Below the pieces are notes generated by a model. It was not told the origin of the DNA. It worked only from the letters and a program-made list of their open reading frames with translations, and searched no databases. Shown here piece by piece: positions 7,544 to 16,441 of a stretch of 64,000 bases of DNA. Position numbers and translations under genes: made by a program. Source of the stretch: a virus; the IMG/VR virus record IMGVR_UViG_3300017746_000001, positions 62,001 through 126,000 of that record; one strand, written 5' to 3'. The number at the start of each line of letters is the position of its first letter. The stretch's first letter is position 1.

Positions 7544-10063
7544 ATGGCCGAAGACCTTGTGATGCATTGGTTGGTTCGGCTTAGAGACATTTCAAACAAT
7601 AGAGTCCCAGACATTTCATTGCTCAATGTTGCTCGAAGATTGGGTGGTGTTTCTGGAGACAAACCCCTTGAGAGCAAGTATTATCGGGAAAAGGAACAGA
7701 TAGATGATTCGGTTTTAGAAAAAATAGTCGATGGCTTGAAAGAAGCCTACAACAAAGATAGAGTAGTACCTGGAGAAAATGTAGGTGTTATTGCGGCTCA
7801 TTCCATTTCTGAACCTGGTACTCAGATGACAATGAGGACATTTCATTATGCAGGGGTCGCGAATACGGTCAATCCGTTGGATGCGATGATTGCGGAACAA
7901 TCGATGGTTCGAAGAATATACACAATGGGTCTTGCATTGGGTGAAGATATTAAATTAGATAGAGAAAAGGCCGAAAAATTGCGTTTTGGCGTTATGAGAA
8001 CAAAATTGGGAGATGTTTGCGATATTGATTTCATAGATTATGAATCACAAGATGATATTGTGATTACAATGAAAAAGAAGTCTTCGGAAGATTCTGATGA
8101 AGAATGGGCGGCACTCAATAGTGACAATAGGTTTCCATCTTCTGATGAACTTGTTGAAGCGTTTCAGACTGTTTTCTTTTTCAATTACGCTGGAGACCGG
8201 CGGTCTGATCCAGCAACGAGAGGAATGGAGATGCCTGGTTTGAGGTCGAACATTTCTGTTGGTAAAAATGAAGATGATTCGGTATTTGTCAGGATGCCTC
8301 ACTTCCCTGCTCGGTATAGGACTTCCTTACTGCACCTATTACACAATCTAGAGATTTGCAACAACTGTTCTTACCCCATACAATACATGAAAACACAACA
8401 CCATTCTGAAAAAACCAAAGTAATTTCTAGAGATGATGAATCGGTGCCTTCCAACGAGGATTACTTGGCGATGGCAAAGAATTACATGGACTTTGTTGAA
8501 AGTGGAGACATAGGCCAGATTGGGTTTGTCGAGGACTTAGCCCCAAAGAATAGGGAATCTTTGGCCGATGATGCCGTAGCCGAAGACCTCTTTGAAAAAA
8601 TAGTTGAGGCTTCAAACGACTCAGAGGTTGAGAACTTTGAGGAATTATCTTACGGTTCTCCAGAATGGGCATTAGGGATTCGTAAGCTCTGGACTGCTAC
8701 GCCTGCACACTATACTTTGGAGTTAGCCACTCAGACAGATTTCAAGTGCTGCAGAAGATGTGGCTTGGGTTGGCAGTTAGCTTCGGCAACACTTCGGCAA
8801 GTTGGAGACATAGACATAGACTACCTTATGTCGGAAGATATTTCGATTACAGATAAAACAAAAGTAAAGGATGGTTTTACCAATTTGTATAGTCAGTTGA
8901 CTAAAATTGCAGATCACCCACTAGATGATGTCAATTACGAGATTGTAAGTAAAGGTGATTCTAAAGGTAAGCAGATTCCATCCGATGTTTATGAGGGCGT
9001 TTATCCTGGTTCTGGCCGCGAAGGTTCACTTACAGATTATCCTATACAAACAATGTCTTCTGGCAGAGGAATTGCAGGAGGCGTTGAGGGAGAGTATTTC
9101 CTATATGTTGTAGGCTCAGACACTCGAGGTTCGTCTGATTTCGTTTCTTCCTTACTTAGTGGCCCTGCAGCGAGAAGTTACTTCAATTCACCTATTGCTA
9201 ACGGAAAGGGCTTTTCTAAGGATGTTTGGAAGGATAAACAAAGAGCGTCTTTCGCAGGTTATTTTGCTTTGACCGATGGAGATGATAGGTTTGATTTCAT
9301 GCGTTCAACTTGTGATGATCCGCGACAAGTGTACCATGCTTTAGGGATAGAGCCCGCTAGGATGGTTTTGTTAGAGAATTTGTACCATATTGAAACAAAT
9401 AGCGATGCAGATATAGCAGAGTTCGGAATTTCAAGTGCGGGGCTAGGAGTCCACATTAGCCACATGAGTTTGTTGATTGATGCACTTTGTAGCGGAACTA
9501 CCATGACCACTATCAGGAGTCAATCTTCCATCCAGGGAGGGCAAGGCATCGTTTCTAGAAAAGGCTCTATATCCAAGCAGTTACCAGATGGTTCGCTCGT
9601 TAATTATGGAGAGATGTTAGCCATCGCATCTTATGAAACAGCAAATAGAGTCTTAATGGATGCCTCTTTAATGGGTGTCGTTGATAGAATTCGTTCACTT
9701 AAAGGAGTACAGATTGTAGGAAATTTCGAAAATATAGGTTTTGATGGCACACCTCACAGAAGTAAAGGAGAAAATCTGCATCTTGTTGATGAATTGATAG
9801 CCCTACAAGGAGTAAAAGGGACAAAAGGCATAGGTGGGTTGAAAAAGCAAATCATCGATGAAATGGATTCCTATGTAAGTGAATTATTCAGTGAAGGCTA
9901 TACAATTACTGGTATGATGGAACTTCGAGAGTATGGCCCTCAGTTTGCACAATCTGACAAGTTCGCAATCTTGGCTCGCGACCCTGAATTTTTAGAACTC
10001 AAGTCAAAGCTCAAACGGGTTTTGGCTCGAATAGAAGAGATAAGAAATATTCTTGCGATCTAA
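7544..10063 (+). CDS. rpoA2: Divergent, oversized RNA polymerase subunit A''
   Basis: A'' is the C-terminal half of the archaeal RNAP large subunit and carries the trigger loop. Residues 80-105 hold [19 protein letters not shown] then TFHYAGVA, a nearly canonical trigger-loop region including the conserved His. The usual following G-x-PR motif is replaced. The C-terminal third (from about 645) resembles the end of A'' ([12 protein letters not shown] ... [16 protein letters not shown]). At 839 residues it is about twice the usual 390. The extra middle carries CNNC (about 272) and CCRRC (about 402), perhaps one zinc site. A CTAAACG element lies 20 bases before the ATG. No A', B or other subunit is seen here. 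It could replace the host A'' in a hybrid polymerase or belong to an element-encoded one. Confidence 0.9.
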   Translation: MAEDLVMHWLVRLRDISNNRVPDISLLNVARRLGGVSGDKPLESKYYREKEQIDDSVLEKIVDGLKEAYNKDRVVPGENVGVIAAHSISEPGTQMTMRTFHYAGVANTVNPLDAMIAEQSMVRRIYTMGLALGEDIKLDREKAEKLRFGVMRTKLGDVCDIDFIDYESQDDIVITMKKKSSEDSDEEWAALNSDNRFPSSDELVEAFQTVFFFNYAGDRRSDPATRGMEMPGLRSNISVGKNEDDSVFVRMPHFPARYRTSLLHLLHNLEICNNCSYPIQYMKTQHHSEKTKVISRDDESVPSNEDYLAMAKNYMDFVESGDIGQIGFVEDLAPKNRESLADDAVAEDLFEKIVEASNDSEVENFEELSYGSPEWALGIRKLWTATPAHYTLELATQTDFKCCRRCGLGWQLASATLRQVGDIDIDYLMSEDISITDKTKVKDGFTNLYSQLTKIADHPLDDVNYEIVSKGDSKGKQIPSDVYEGVYPGSGREGSLTDYPIQTMSSGRGIAGGVEGEYFLYVVGSDTRGSSDFVSSLLSGPAARSYFNSPIANGKGFSKDVWKDKQRASFAGYFALTDGDDRFDFMRSTCDDPRQVYHALGIEPARMVLLENLYHIETNSDADIAEFGISSAGLGVHISHMSLLIDALCSGTTMTTIRSQSSIQGGQGIVSRKGSISKQLPDGSLVNYGEMLAIASYETANRVLMDASLMGVVDRIRSLKGVQIVGNFENIGFDGTPHRSKGENLHLVDELIALQGVKGTKGIGGLKKQIIDEMDSYVSELFSEGYTITGMMELREYGPQFAQSDKFAILARDPEFLELKSKLKRVLARIEEIRNILAI

Positions 10064-10449
10064 ATGCCGTAAATCGCATTATCTCTTAGCCTCTTACTAG
10101 CTTCTTCTTCGGAAGTGTTCTGGGGCGGTTGAGGCTCTGGAGTAGGTTCTGGCTCATCTTGAGGTTCTTCTTCGCTCTGCGGGGGCTCTACGGGCTCAAT
10201 TTCGAGAGTCTCTTCTACATCTTCAACTTCTTCGGCTTCATTTTCCTTTACCTCTTCTGGATTAAGTTCCTCTAATGCTTTTTGTTCCTCTTCATCTCTA
10301 GGGTATTCTTCTGTTTTGGACTTTACAGCATTACTTTCTCCAATGAAATATCTGCCTTCTTTGTATTTTTTCCAAAGAATAGAGATTTCTTCGTTTTCTA
10401 TACCTGAATGTTGGTGTTTGAATTGAGGCCATGTCATCTCGTCAGTCAT
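10060..10449 (-). CDS. Acidic protein with N-terminal W-x2-F..YKE motif
   Basis: 129 residues, SD-led (AAGGAGGG), sharing its A with the previous stop. Residues 6-36 hold [11 protein letters not shown] then [13 protein letters not shown]; a close copy ends another protein (SWPQFRTKHKG, EEISKLWAEYKE). The rest is Glu/Pro-rich and disordered, ending in a short basic helix. It converges on and overlaps the A'' gene by four bases. The motif may be a small helical interaction domain; function unknown. Confidence 0.7.
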   Translation of the reverse strand: MTDEMTWPQFKHQHSGIENEEISILWKKYKEGRYFIGESNAVKSKTEEYPRDEEEQKALEELNPEEVKENEAEEVEDVEETLEIEPVEPPQSEEEPQDEPEPTPEPQPPQNTSEEEASKRLRDNAIYGI

Positions 10450-10877
10450 TAGAACGCCCTCCTTACTTCTTTAATGATTTCTTGAACCATATCTTTCGCT
10501 TCTTGAGTTAGCATTTTTGCCATGTGATCGTGATAATCACGCTTGGATTTGATTTCTTTCAAAGAAGTTAGTAAATCTTCGCTTACTTTATCCGCCTTTT
10601 CAAACAATTCAATAGCATCTTGCTCTAACATAGCCTCTCCAGTAAACAAATCCACTAGTTGTTCTTTCGCTTCAAGTATTTCCTCAACTGGATTGTATTC
10701 TTCCTTTTCCTCTTCTTCTCCATCAAGATGAACTGCTTCTGTCAGCCAAAGAAGTTCCTCTAATGCTTCATTCTCTGCCATCTCATGCAGTTTCTTATAG
10801 TTCTGATATGTCTTGCTTGCTTGCGCCAAACTCAAATTATTTTTGGAGCAAAGTTTCCTCCATTCGTTCCAGTTCAT
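10449..10877 (-). CDS. Helical protein with N-terminal W-x2-W motif
   Basis: 142 residues, almost all helical and acidic, likely coiled coil. The N-terminus (NWNEWRKLCSKNNLSLAQAS, then YQNYKK) looks like the same mini-domain as in the gene it precedes. The ATG lies 22 bases after TTCAAACG and lacks an SD, so a leaderless transcript is likely, with the second gene read from its SD. Confidence 0.7.
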   Translation of the reverse strand: MNWNEWRKLCSKNNLSLAQASKTYQNYKKLHEMAENEALEELLWLTEAVHLDGEEEEKEEYNPVEEILEAKEQLVDLFTGEAMLEQDAIELFEKADKVSEDLLTSLKEIKSKRDYHDHMAKMLTQEAKDMVQEIIKEVRRAF

Positions 10878-10899
10878 ACAATATTGTAGGGATGCTTGT

Positions 10900-10907
10900 C
10901 GTTTGAA
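10900..10907 (-). promoter_or_regulatory. TTCAAACG promoter element
   Basis: TTCAAACG on the minus strand, 22 bases before the ATG of the helical protein. Same octamer and same spacing as at the acidic repeat gene near 62.9 kb. Confidence 0.6.
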
Positions 10908-11010
10908 TGCTTCTAGAGTTTAGGTGGACGGAGGAGCCATGGTTACAGCCTATTCTGCCGCGCGGTCAGAACCCCCGTCCGAACTGCCATGAAGGTGTTG
11001 TGGTTTAGGA

Positions 11011-11071
11011 GTTCGGGTCGGCAAAAGGGGGGAGCCTACCCAAGAGTTCGGGTCGGCAAAAGGGGGGAGCC
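11011..11071. repeat. Two 26-bp GC-rich direct repeats in gene-free gap
   Basis: The roughly 200-base gap upstream of the helical protein has no gene. It holds two copies, 35 bases apart, of a 26-base unit starting GTTCGGGTCGGC and ending GGGGGGAGCC. GC content is far above the flanking genes. Role unknown; a protein-binding or termination region is possible. Confidence 0.6.
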
Positions 11072-11087
11072 CCCCCGAAGGAGGGCT
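11068..11087 (-). terminator. GC stem-loop at gene end
   Basis: On the minus strand AGCCCTCC pairs with GGGGGGCT around a TTCG loop, right at the stop codon of the preceding minus gene. No clear T-run follows. A similar AGCCC..GGGCT stem lies just before the plus gene at 61.2 kb. Confidence 0.5.
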
Positions 11088-11370
11088 AGTATGATTCCAA
11101 GGCATTCTTCATTGCGAGATGGAAGTTGCTACTCTGCCATGAGCTACTGTGATACAGTACCTCGAAGGCCGGATGGTCTTCCGATATGCTCCTAGTGGCT
11201 TCCCCTTGTATGGTGATTTCAAAAACACCTTCTATAACTCTTAATTTAGCGGTCAAGTAGGCATCAAGTGTCCCATGACCGCTTTCTTCGAGTAATTTTT
11301 TCATTTTGTTTTCTGTTGCATTCCAAAGACCTAGGTTTTGGAAGTTTCCTCCACTAGCGGCATAACCCAT
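11086..11370 (-). CDS. Hypothetical small protein
   Basis: About 94 residues. The ATG chosen lies 21 bases after a TTCAAACG element; an ATG four codons earlier would lie only nine bases from it. A near copy of the block motif (ACTGACCATA, without ATG) lies 35 bases upstream, so this gene marks the change between promoter types. The middle (LTAKLRVIEGVFEITIQGEA) looks like beta strands. No family recognised. Confidence 0.65.
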   Translation of the reverse strand: MGYAASGGNFQNLGLWNATENKMKKLLEESGHGTLDAYLTAKLRVIEGVFEITIQGEATRSISEDHPAFEVLYHSSSWQSSNFHLAMKNALESY

Positions 11371-11391
11371 GCGCTCAGGCATAGGTGCTAC

Positions 11392-11399
11392 CGTTTGAA
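11392..11399 (-). promoter_or_regulatory. TTCAAACG promoter element
   Basis: TTCAAACG lies 21 bases before the chosen ATG and six bases after a decayed block motif (ACTGACCATA). Confidence 0.55.
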
Positions 11400-11412
11400 T
11401 CGTATGGTCAGT

Positions 11413-11688
11413 TCACTCCACATATACCATATTGTATTCTGGAGAGTTATCACTTGTTTTTGAATTGTGAAATACTAGAATCTTAGATCCTGCAGGAATT
11501 ACCAGTTTCTCTTGCGTCCTTCCTTCATATGCCACTTTTCCTCTTGCTTCCCACAATCCAGAGATTGTGATGTAATTTTCTTGTTTTGCTAATTGTGCTG
11601 TTGCATTAATTATTTCGTTTATGTCGGGATTAGCCCCGAATTCTCCCGCTTCAATGCGGGACTTCATCTTGTCTTGTATGCTTGCCAT
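11413..11688 (-). CDS. Hypothetical protein, paralogue of the 45.5-kb gene
   Basis: 91 residues, motif-led. Residues 37-88 (ISGLWEARGKVAYEGRTQEK ... YNMVYVE) closely match the N-terminal half of the protein starting at 45875 (ISGLWPGKGKVAYEGRTEEE). The domain resembles small beta-rich phage proteins with a SGLW start. A GACAGA..CTGTC stem-loop lies before its motif. Function unknown. Confidence 0.7.
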   Translation of the reverse strand: MASIQDKMKSRIEAGEFGANPDINEIINATAQLAKQENYITISGLWEARGKVAYEGRTQEKLVIPAGSKILVFHNSKTSDNSPEYNMVYVE

Positions 11689-11736
11689 GGTCAGTTGACA
11701 GAGTATCTGTCTTATCAATTATGTCTTATTCAGTCA

Positions 11737-12525
11737 TCATCTCGGTGCGAGTATATATTCTAATTTTGCACCATCAGGTAGTTTCGTTTTTATGCTAATT
11801 GGCATATTTTCTCCAAACCAAATATCACAAGTTTCTGCTTTAGCAGATTTGAGTTTCATAAATAGTGCGTTGAGATACTTTGTGCTGTATTCAGATTGAA
11901 CAATTATTCTTTGCTCGTCTTCATTATTAATCTCTACCTCATGCGTCATATAGTTCCAGTCCCGAACCCAAAGGTTGATTTGGCCTGTTTCCGAATCTGC
12001 AGATAGGTTCCCTGTGTTGGCTTTCTTACGCATTCCATTGAGTGCTTCTTTCAGCCATGCAATTGAAACGCCATTTAAATGACATCCCACTATGTTGCTA
12101 AAATCAGGCGTTCTCGGTATATTCATCGTTCTCCAATCAATAGTTTGTGGTTTTGCAGTCAAATATTTTGTCTTAATTTCTATTAACATGTCCTCAATTC
12201 TTATTTCGATTATATCAGACATACCTGCTGTTTTTACTGCAGTCAGTATATCATTCAAATTATCTAATGCTATTGAGCCCTCTTGTTCTACTTCGAATGA
12301 GGGGAATGAATTTGCAGACCATTCCCATATCATCATTGCTACATGGGAACCGTCAACTAATGTTGCACTTATTCCGTCTTTGGAAATTTGCATGCGTAAC
12401 TCTAATTCTAAGATTGCAGTTATCTTTGTAAAATTCTCCAATTGCCTTCTTGTTAAACTTATATTTGCTATTGCACCTTGTTCCGGTACTTTTTTTATGA
12501 TTTTTTTTTCTTTTATTATTGCCAT
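11737..12525 (-). CDS. pcn: PCNA-like DNA sliding clamp
   Basis: PCNA trimers ring DNA and tether polymerases and other replication enzymes. This 262-residue protein has the usual archaeal length. Evidence: LELRMQISKDGISATLVDGS (residues about 40-60) matches the first domain, and KTKLPDGAKLEYILAPR ends the protein as in PCNA (LxYYLAPR). Acidic and Trp-rich inserts make it divergent. Motif-led; first replication gene of the block. An element-specific clamp suggests that at least part of the replication machinery is encoded by the element. Confidence 0.85.
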   Translation of the reverse strand: MAIIKEKKIIKKVPEQGAIANISLTRRQLENFTKITAILELELRMQISKDGISATLVDGSHVAMMIWEWSANSFPSFEVEQEGSIALDNLNDILTAVKTAGMSDIIEIRIEDMLIEIKTKYLTAKPQTIDWRTMNIPRTPDFSNIVGCHLNGVSIAWLKEALNGMRKKANTGNLSADSETGQINLWVRDWNYMTHEVEINNEDEQRIIVQSEYSTKYLNALFMKLKSAKAETCDIWFGENMPISIKTKLPDGAKLEYILAPR

Positions 12526-12534
12526 GGTCAGTAT

Positions 12535-13668
12535 TTATCTTGTGTAATTCAAGACATCTTTATTCACGGTGGCATCTCCTCTGATTGAGTTGTATGCCTT
12601 GTGTAATACTTTCAAATTGTTTCTATCGACCCATGTGCTGTGAAATCTTTCATACAGCATATCTGCTAGTCCTGTCGGATCACCTTCAAAATCTGATAAT
12701 CTTTCAGCGTCCCTATCTAATTCATAGATATTGTGCAGTTTGCATACTTCTGTACCTGCCGCGCCTGGTAGGTTGAAGGCTGCTATGAGTTCATCGAATG
12801 TCATCCCTGCGAAGGGATAGTAGTCGTCTTGTAGTCTTTCTTTCAAGAATTCTGTAGCCCAATCTTCTTCATAGTTGGGTTTTCGACCTACATTGATGAA
12901 GCGCCCATGATCTGTGCAGAATATCTTCTTCATCATTGCATTTAGTCTCCAACTTGTCGCATCGACTGATTTCGCCCCTAGTAAAGCAGCGATTGGTGCG
13001 GCATTCATGCCTCCAGCTCCTAGTAGGAAAACTGGCCTCTCGTTGTTTCTAATTACGGACATCATATCGATTGCCTCATACCACAAAGAAGTAGTTGAGG
13101 GCCTGATTCCTTTTTGTTTGGGCTTTTGACCGCCCTTTTTCATTGAGTCATAGACTCTTGCTTTAGCTTGTGCCAGATTAGATCCAAAACAGACTTGTTC
13201 TTTTTCGTCTAGTTCGTACATATCGATGTGTCTCTCTATGTCCACATCATTTCTGCCGTGAACTACTGGGACAGTTACCGATATTTCAGATTTCATCAAC
13301 TCATACCATTCTTTCGAAGTTTTTTGTCTTTTCAAAGCTTCTTCATCTGATATTCCATCCATCCTTGGAATTGGAAAATCAGCCGAAATGATTGTGTCGT
13401 TTGGTCCGAATCCTACTTTTCTGTGCTTATCTATCAATCCTTCAACATCGAAGTCTTTCGCTAAGGAAGGATTTTCTAAAAACAGGAAGCCCCCTGAATC
13501 TTTTGCCACGAAGTTATCTTCCGTGAAATTCTCAAAGTGCCACCCTGGTTCTTTTATTTTTGATAAATCGACCAACACGCTGTCGGTCACATCTGCTATT
13601 TTCCAATTTTTACTTCCCATCGTCGCTGGATGCTCCGATGTATAATTTAGAAATTTTTTTCTTGCCAT
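12535..13668 (-). CDS. tRNA-guanine transglycosylase (TGT)-like, possibly DpdA-like
   Basis: TGT enzymes swap guanine for a 7-deazaguanine base in tRNA; DpdA relatives in phages do so in DNA. This 377-residue protein has DSGGF at residues 57-61 (TGT catalytic-loop motif), an HGR segment near 145, and SVDATSWRLNA near 235 where TGTs carry the nucleophilic Asp. It lacks the PUA domain expected of archaeal tRNA enzymes and an obvious zinc motif. Among many DNA methyltransferases, a DNA-modifying role is more likely than tRNA modification, but no other deazaguanine pathway gene is clear in the window. Confidence 0.75.
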   Translation of the reverse strand: MARKKFLNYTSEHPATMGSKNWKIADVTDSVLVDLSKIKEPGWHFENFTEDNFVAKDSGGFLFLENPSLAKDFDVEGLIDKHRKVGFGPNDTIISADFPIPRMDGISDEEALKRQKTSKEWYELMKSEISVTVPVVHGRNDVDIERHIDMYELDEKEQVCFGSNLAQAKARVYDSMKKGGQKPKQKGIRPSTTSLWYEAIDMMSVIRNNERPVFLLGAGGMNAAPIAALLGAKSVDATSWRLNAMMKKIFCTDHGRFINVGRKPNYEEDWATEFLKERLQDDYYPFAGMTFDELIAAFNLPGAAGTEVCKLHNIYELDRDAERLSDFEGDPTGLADMLYERFHSTWVDRNNLKVLHKAYNSIRGDATVNKDVLNYTR

Positions 13669-13680
13669 GGTCAGTCAGTT

Positions 13681-14385
13681 TCACTTAGGATCTCTGAATC
13701 TTTCTTCCATCATCCAGGGGATTGTATTCTCCCCTTCGTCTGAAAGGTGGTGTAATCCGTCGCTATTAATGGTGTTTTCCAGCAATCGTAGGCTGTCGCA
13801 CCATTTGTCGGAACTTTCTTCTAAGTGTATTTTTAATTCTTCTGCGCGTTCTTCGCTTAGTATGTATTCAGTATTGTGCTGATAGGTAATCAATACTCTT
13901 GGACCGCCTTTTAGTTCGACCCAATTGTGTATGAATACCGCTAGAGGCCCATTGTATATTGGTACCCAATGCTTAACCATTTCAGCACCGCACTTTTTAC
14001 ATTGGTATTCTGCTTTTTCTGCATTTAACCATAATCTCTCATAGGGGTATTTGCGGAAATCATACAGATTATCCTCATCATACCCACTCCATATATGTTC
14101 TTTTACATGCTCCTTCATCCAATACGGATTTCTGCTTACTTCATGTTTCCATACTCTGTATCTATATTGTGTGTCTCCATGTGCTGTATGTCTCGATTTC
14201 TCGGCTCTGTGGTTTGCAGCGATAAAAGAATCGGCATAGCTTCTTCTCATTTGTACGCTGTTTCGTGCTTTAACAAGCATTTCTTCACACATCCTCAAGA
14301 GATACGATGCAGCGCCTTCTTCATATCCGTCGTGATGGATATAGAAGACTTCATTTTCTATTTCATATGTTGCCCTTGTTGACAT
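13681..14385 (-). CDS. Phage-type MSTRA protein
   Basis: 234 residues, motif-led. The start (MSTRATYEI, then FYIHHDGYEEGAASYL) is like a family of phage and plasmid proteins of unknown function that begin MSTRA and contain a HxDGYPEG-like segment. A CKKC motif near residue 133 is not matched by a second clear pair. Role unknown. Confidence 0.7.
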   Translation of the reverse strand: MSTRATYEIENEVFYIHHDGYEEGAASYLLRMCEEMLVKARNSVQMRRSYADSFIAANHRAEKSRHTAHGDTQYRYRVWKHEVSRNPYWMKEHVKEHIWSGYDEDNLYDFRKYPYERLWLNAEKAEYQCKKCGAEMVKHWVPIYNGPLAVFIHNWVELKGGPRVLITYQHNTEYILSEERAEELKIHLEESSDKWCDSLRLLENTINSDGLHHLSDEGENTIPWMMEERFRDPK

Positions 14386-14387
14386 GG

Positions 14388-14501
14388 TCAGTCGAACTTC
14401 TCGTACTCTCTAATCTTTGAAAGAGGTACGGAAGTCACTATTTCTCCTGTTTTTTTGTGCCTAAATTTTTGTTTAGGTAATTCTCTTGGGTCTTTAGGCA
14501 T
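14388..14501 (-). CDS. 37-residue basic protein
   Basis: MPKDPRELPKQKFRHKKTG starts a Lys-rich product. It overlaps the end of the previous gene by eight bases and is SD-led (GGAAGGTG), third cistron of a motif-led unit. Its stop overlaps the next ACTGACC. Real gene status rests on tight coupling and SD only. Confidence 0.55.
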   Translation of the reverse strand: MPKDPRELPKQKFRHKKTGEIVTSVPLSKIREYEKFD

Positions 14502-14967
14502 CGTCAATCACCTTCCTCAAATCTTCAATGAAAAAGGGGAAGTCCCTACTATGGTATAACCCATCAGTCGCTTCCATCCTGTCAGCAATATCAGTAATCG
14601 CTTTACGCAATTGTTTGATTTCTTCATATCTATCAAACTCTTTTCTTACTACCGTTAGGTCGAGTCTAAAGTTTTCTGAGTCAAATTGCTCATGGCTAAG
14701 TGAGAATGATAGCCCAGACAAAAACTCGACTGGGTACATTTCTCTGCCCATTTCTATGATGAACTCTCGGTTCATCTTGTTTTTCAAATCTAACATTTCA
14801 TTGTTGATGAATTCGTCCACTATGTCTGCGAAAGAGTCGCCCCAGACTAGATCTTGAACTGGAGTTATTCCTGGTTCAATATTCACTAGCCCTTTTGTGG
14901 GTTGATTTTCACTTTCTTTGCCAAAGTGTATTCCTCCAGTTTCAATATCTAAAGGCCAAAATCCCAT
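14494..14967 (-). CDS. Hypothetical acidic helical protein
   Basis: 157 residues, SD-led (GGAGGTG), sharing its A with the stop before it. Mostly helical; a SFADIVDEFINNEM segment and a C-terminal helix ending VIDDA. Second cistron after a motif-led gene. No family recognised. Confidence 0.7.
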   Translation of the reverse strand: MGFWPLDIETGGIHFGKESENQPTKGLVNIEPGITPVQDLVWGDSFADIVDEFINNEMLDLKNKMNREFIIEMGREMYPVEFLSGLSFSLSHEQFDSENFRLDLTVVRKEFDRYEEIKQLRKAITDIADRMEATDGLYHSRDFPFFIEDLRKVIDDA

Positions 14968-15419
14968 TATTGCACCTCCTCAACATTAATCTTTGAAAAT
15001 CCTATTTTATCACAAATCCAATATTCTAATCCTTTTTGCACGATGTCTCCAACAGACATAGAATGCATGTTGATTGTTTCGTGTCCTGATTTGTATTTTA
15101 TTAGTGGTAAAAGTGGTTCTAACAACCCTTTTTCCACCATATCCATGTGTGAGCCACCATATGCATTAGATATTCTAAATGATTCTTCTAGCTCCTCTGT
15201 GTTTATTTTGGCTACTGCTCTGTAATATTCGAAATACTCTGGTTTCCAATTCTTACTTCCTTTACTTGTGGTCTCTAAATACGCTTCCCATGCAGGATAT
15301 TTCTTTGCTGCATTGTCCCAACCACCGTCAGGACCATTTACGAATTCAACCATTTCATCTGTCGTATGTAATTGAAACAGAGTAATTTTATCTTTATCTA
15401 ATATTTTTTGTATTGCCAT
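14967..15419 (-). CDS. Hypothetical protein
   Basis: 150 residues, motif-led from MAIQKILDKDKI. Contains a Gly/Trp patch (VNGPDGGWDNAAKKYPAWEA) and a helical C-terminus. Leads a three-gene unit with two SD-led genes behind it. No family recognised. Confidence 0.7.
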   Translation of the reverse strand: MAIQKILDKDKITLFQLHTTDEMVEFVNGPDGGWDNAAKKYPAWEAYLETTSKGSKNWKPEYFEYYRAVAKINTEELEESFRISNAYGGSHMDMVEKGLLEPLLPLIKYKSGHETINMHSMSVGDIVQKGLEYWICDKIGFSKINVEEVQ

Positions 15420-15421
15420 GG

Positions 15422-15622
15422 TCAGTATTTGAGTTTCCAAGTGTCATTCGCGTAGTTCTTACGAAATCTAGGGTTTCTTCCAAGGTTTCTCCCAATATCC
15501 TTGGGGGAAGTTCCGTGTTTGTATCTGTCATTAATCAGATCTGCTAATTGATTAGAGGTTAGCGCCCCTTTTTGTCTCAAAAGACTGACGACATATTGTT
15601 CTAATCTTTTACTCAGCGCCAT
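15422..15622 (-). CDS. Small winged-helix protein
   Basis: 66 residues. The pattern LEQYVVSLLRQKGALTSNQL, then KHGTSPKDIGRNLGRNPRF, matches the protein starting at 19026 and looks like a winged helix with a wing reading NPRFRK. It is the second cistron after the 40-residue zinc protein; a weak AGGAAACGG lies before the ATG. Probably DNA-binding. Confidence 0.7.
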   Translation of the reverse strand: MALSKRLEQYVVSLLRQKGALTSNQLADLINDRYKHGTSPKDIGRNLGRNPRFRKNYANDTWKLKY

Positions 15623-15735
15623 TTTTTCCGTTTCCTGGGTTTATGCCCAAGGCTTTGTAAACGGTTTTGACATTTGGACTTCTCTGCTTTTGTATGTTGG
15701 AGATATTCCTTTCCACATGCTAAACATTTAGCCAT
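15613..15735 (-). CDS. 40-residue zinc-finger-like protein
   Basis: Motif-led MAKCLACGKEYLQHTKAEKS, with CLAC, a His and a later Cys in a finger-like layout and a basic tail (KPRKRKKWR). It overlaps the next gene by ten bases. Motif placement strongly supports the start. Confidence 0.7.
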   Translation of the reverse strand: MAKCLACGKEYLQHTKAEKSKCQNRLQSLGHKPRKRKKWR

Positions 15736-15737
15736 GG

Positions 15738-16166
15738 TCAGTTAAGGGATTCTTTGTACTCTGCCCAAAGTTTTGAAATTTCTTCCTTTGGTGTTCCCTT
15801 GTGTTTAGTTCTGAATTGAGGCCAACTTAGCCTCTCGAGTGTTTTAGGCTCCGAGGAAGAAGCGTCTTTACCTTCCACCCCTTCACTCTTCGCCTCGTCC
15901 GAATCAAGATTTGAGGAACTTGATGTTTCAGCCTTGTTATCAGAGGCCAATTCGGTTTCGAGTGTTGTTTCGGCTATTGGTTCTGCATCATTTTGAACAG
16001 ACCCGCCCTTTTCAAGTGCGATAAGCCTTCTTTTTATTTGTTTAATTTCCACGGTCAGTTTGCGAATTTTGTCCTTATCCTTTTCTTCATCAGGAACACG
16101 GAGTAAAGTCGCTCTTTGTACTTTCAATTGCACCAAACGGGCATGATCACTATCTGTCCAACTCAT
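15738..16166 (-). CDS. Acidic protein with C-terminal W-x2-F..YKE motif
   Basis: 142 residues. N-terminal helix (MSWTDSDHARLVQ, coiled-coil-like), disordered Ser/Glu middle, then SWPQFRTKHKG and EEISKLWAEYKESLN, matching the N-terminus of the protein starting at 10449. It lies inside the block but carries TTCAAACG (29 bases before ATG) in place of the motif, so it may be expressed with the other gene class. Confidence 0.7.
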   Translation of the reverse strand: MSWTDSDHARLVQLKVQRATLLRVPDEEKDKDKIRKLTVEIKQIKRRLIALEKGGSVQNDAEPIAETTLETELASDNKAETSSSSNLDSDEAKSEGVEGKDASSSEPKTLERLSWPQFRTKHKGTPKEEISKLWAEYKESLN

Positions 16167-16195
16167 CTCGCTCGATTTGTTAGAGAGGGGATAGT

Positions 16196-16203
16196 CGTTT
16201 GAA
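16196..16203 (-). promoter_or_regulatory. TTCAAACG promoter element inside the block
   Basis: TTCAAACG 29 bases before the ATG, a longer spacing than at other genes, which would give a short leader of about seven bases. Confidence 0.45.
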
Positions 16204-16209
16204 TGTTGT

Positions 16210-16431
16210 CTAAGCAGTTTGTTTTTGCTTAATCGGCCAAAACCTCTTCATAGGAAGATTACAATGCTTGCAATAGCCGTTGCCATCTGCCATAACATCT
16301 GTCCTCCATAGTTTCTTTCTTTCAGAAAGAGGTCTGCCTTTTCTGTCTAATTCCCAACAACCGCACCTTTCATCTGCCTCAGTCATCTGTGCATTCTTAG
16401 TAGTTATGTCGTTTCTAACTTTCGTCTTCAT
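16210..16431 (-). CDS. Small zinc-ribbon-like protein
   Basis: 73 residues, motif-led. CGCW near residue 23 and CKHC near 57 give paired cysteines; the end is basic (RFWPIKQKQTA). A zinc-binding protein of unknown role. Confidence 0.65.
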   Translation of the reverse strand: MKTKVRNDITTKNAQMTEADERCGCWELDRKGRPLSERKKLWRTDVMADGNGYCKHCNLPMKRFWPIKQKQTA

Positions 16432-16441
16432 GGTCAGTTTT

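Noticed and set aside
16068-16080. GGTCAGT inside the gene ending at 15738
   Set aside because: Follows CAC, not CAT, and lies mid-gene with no small frame behind it.
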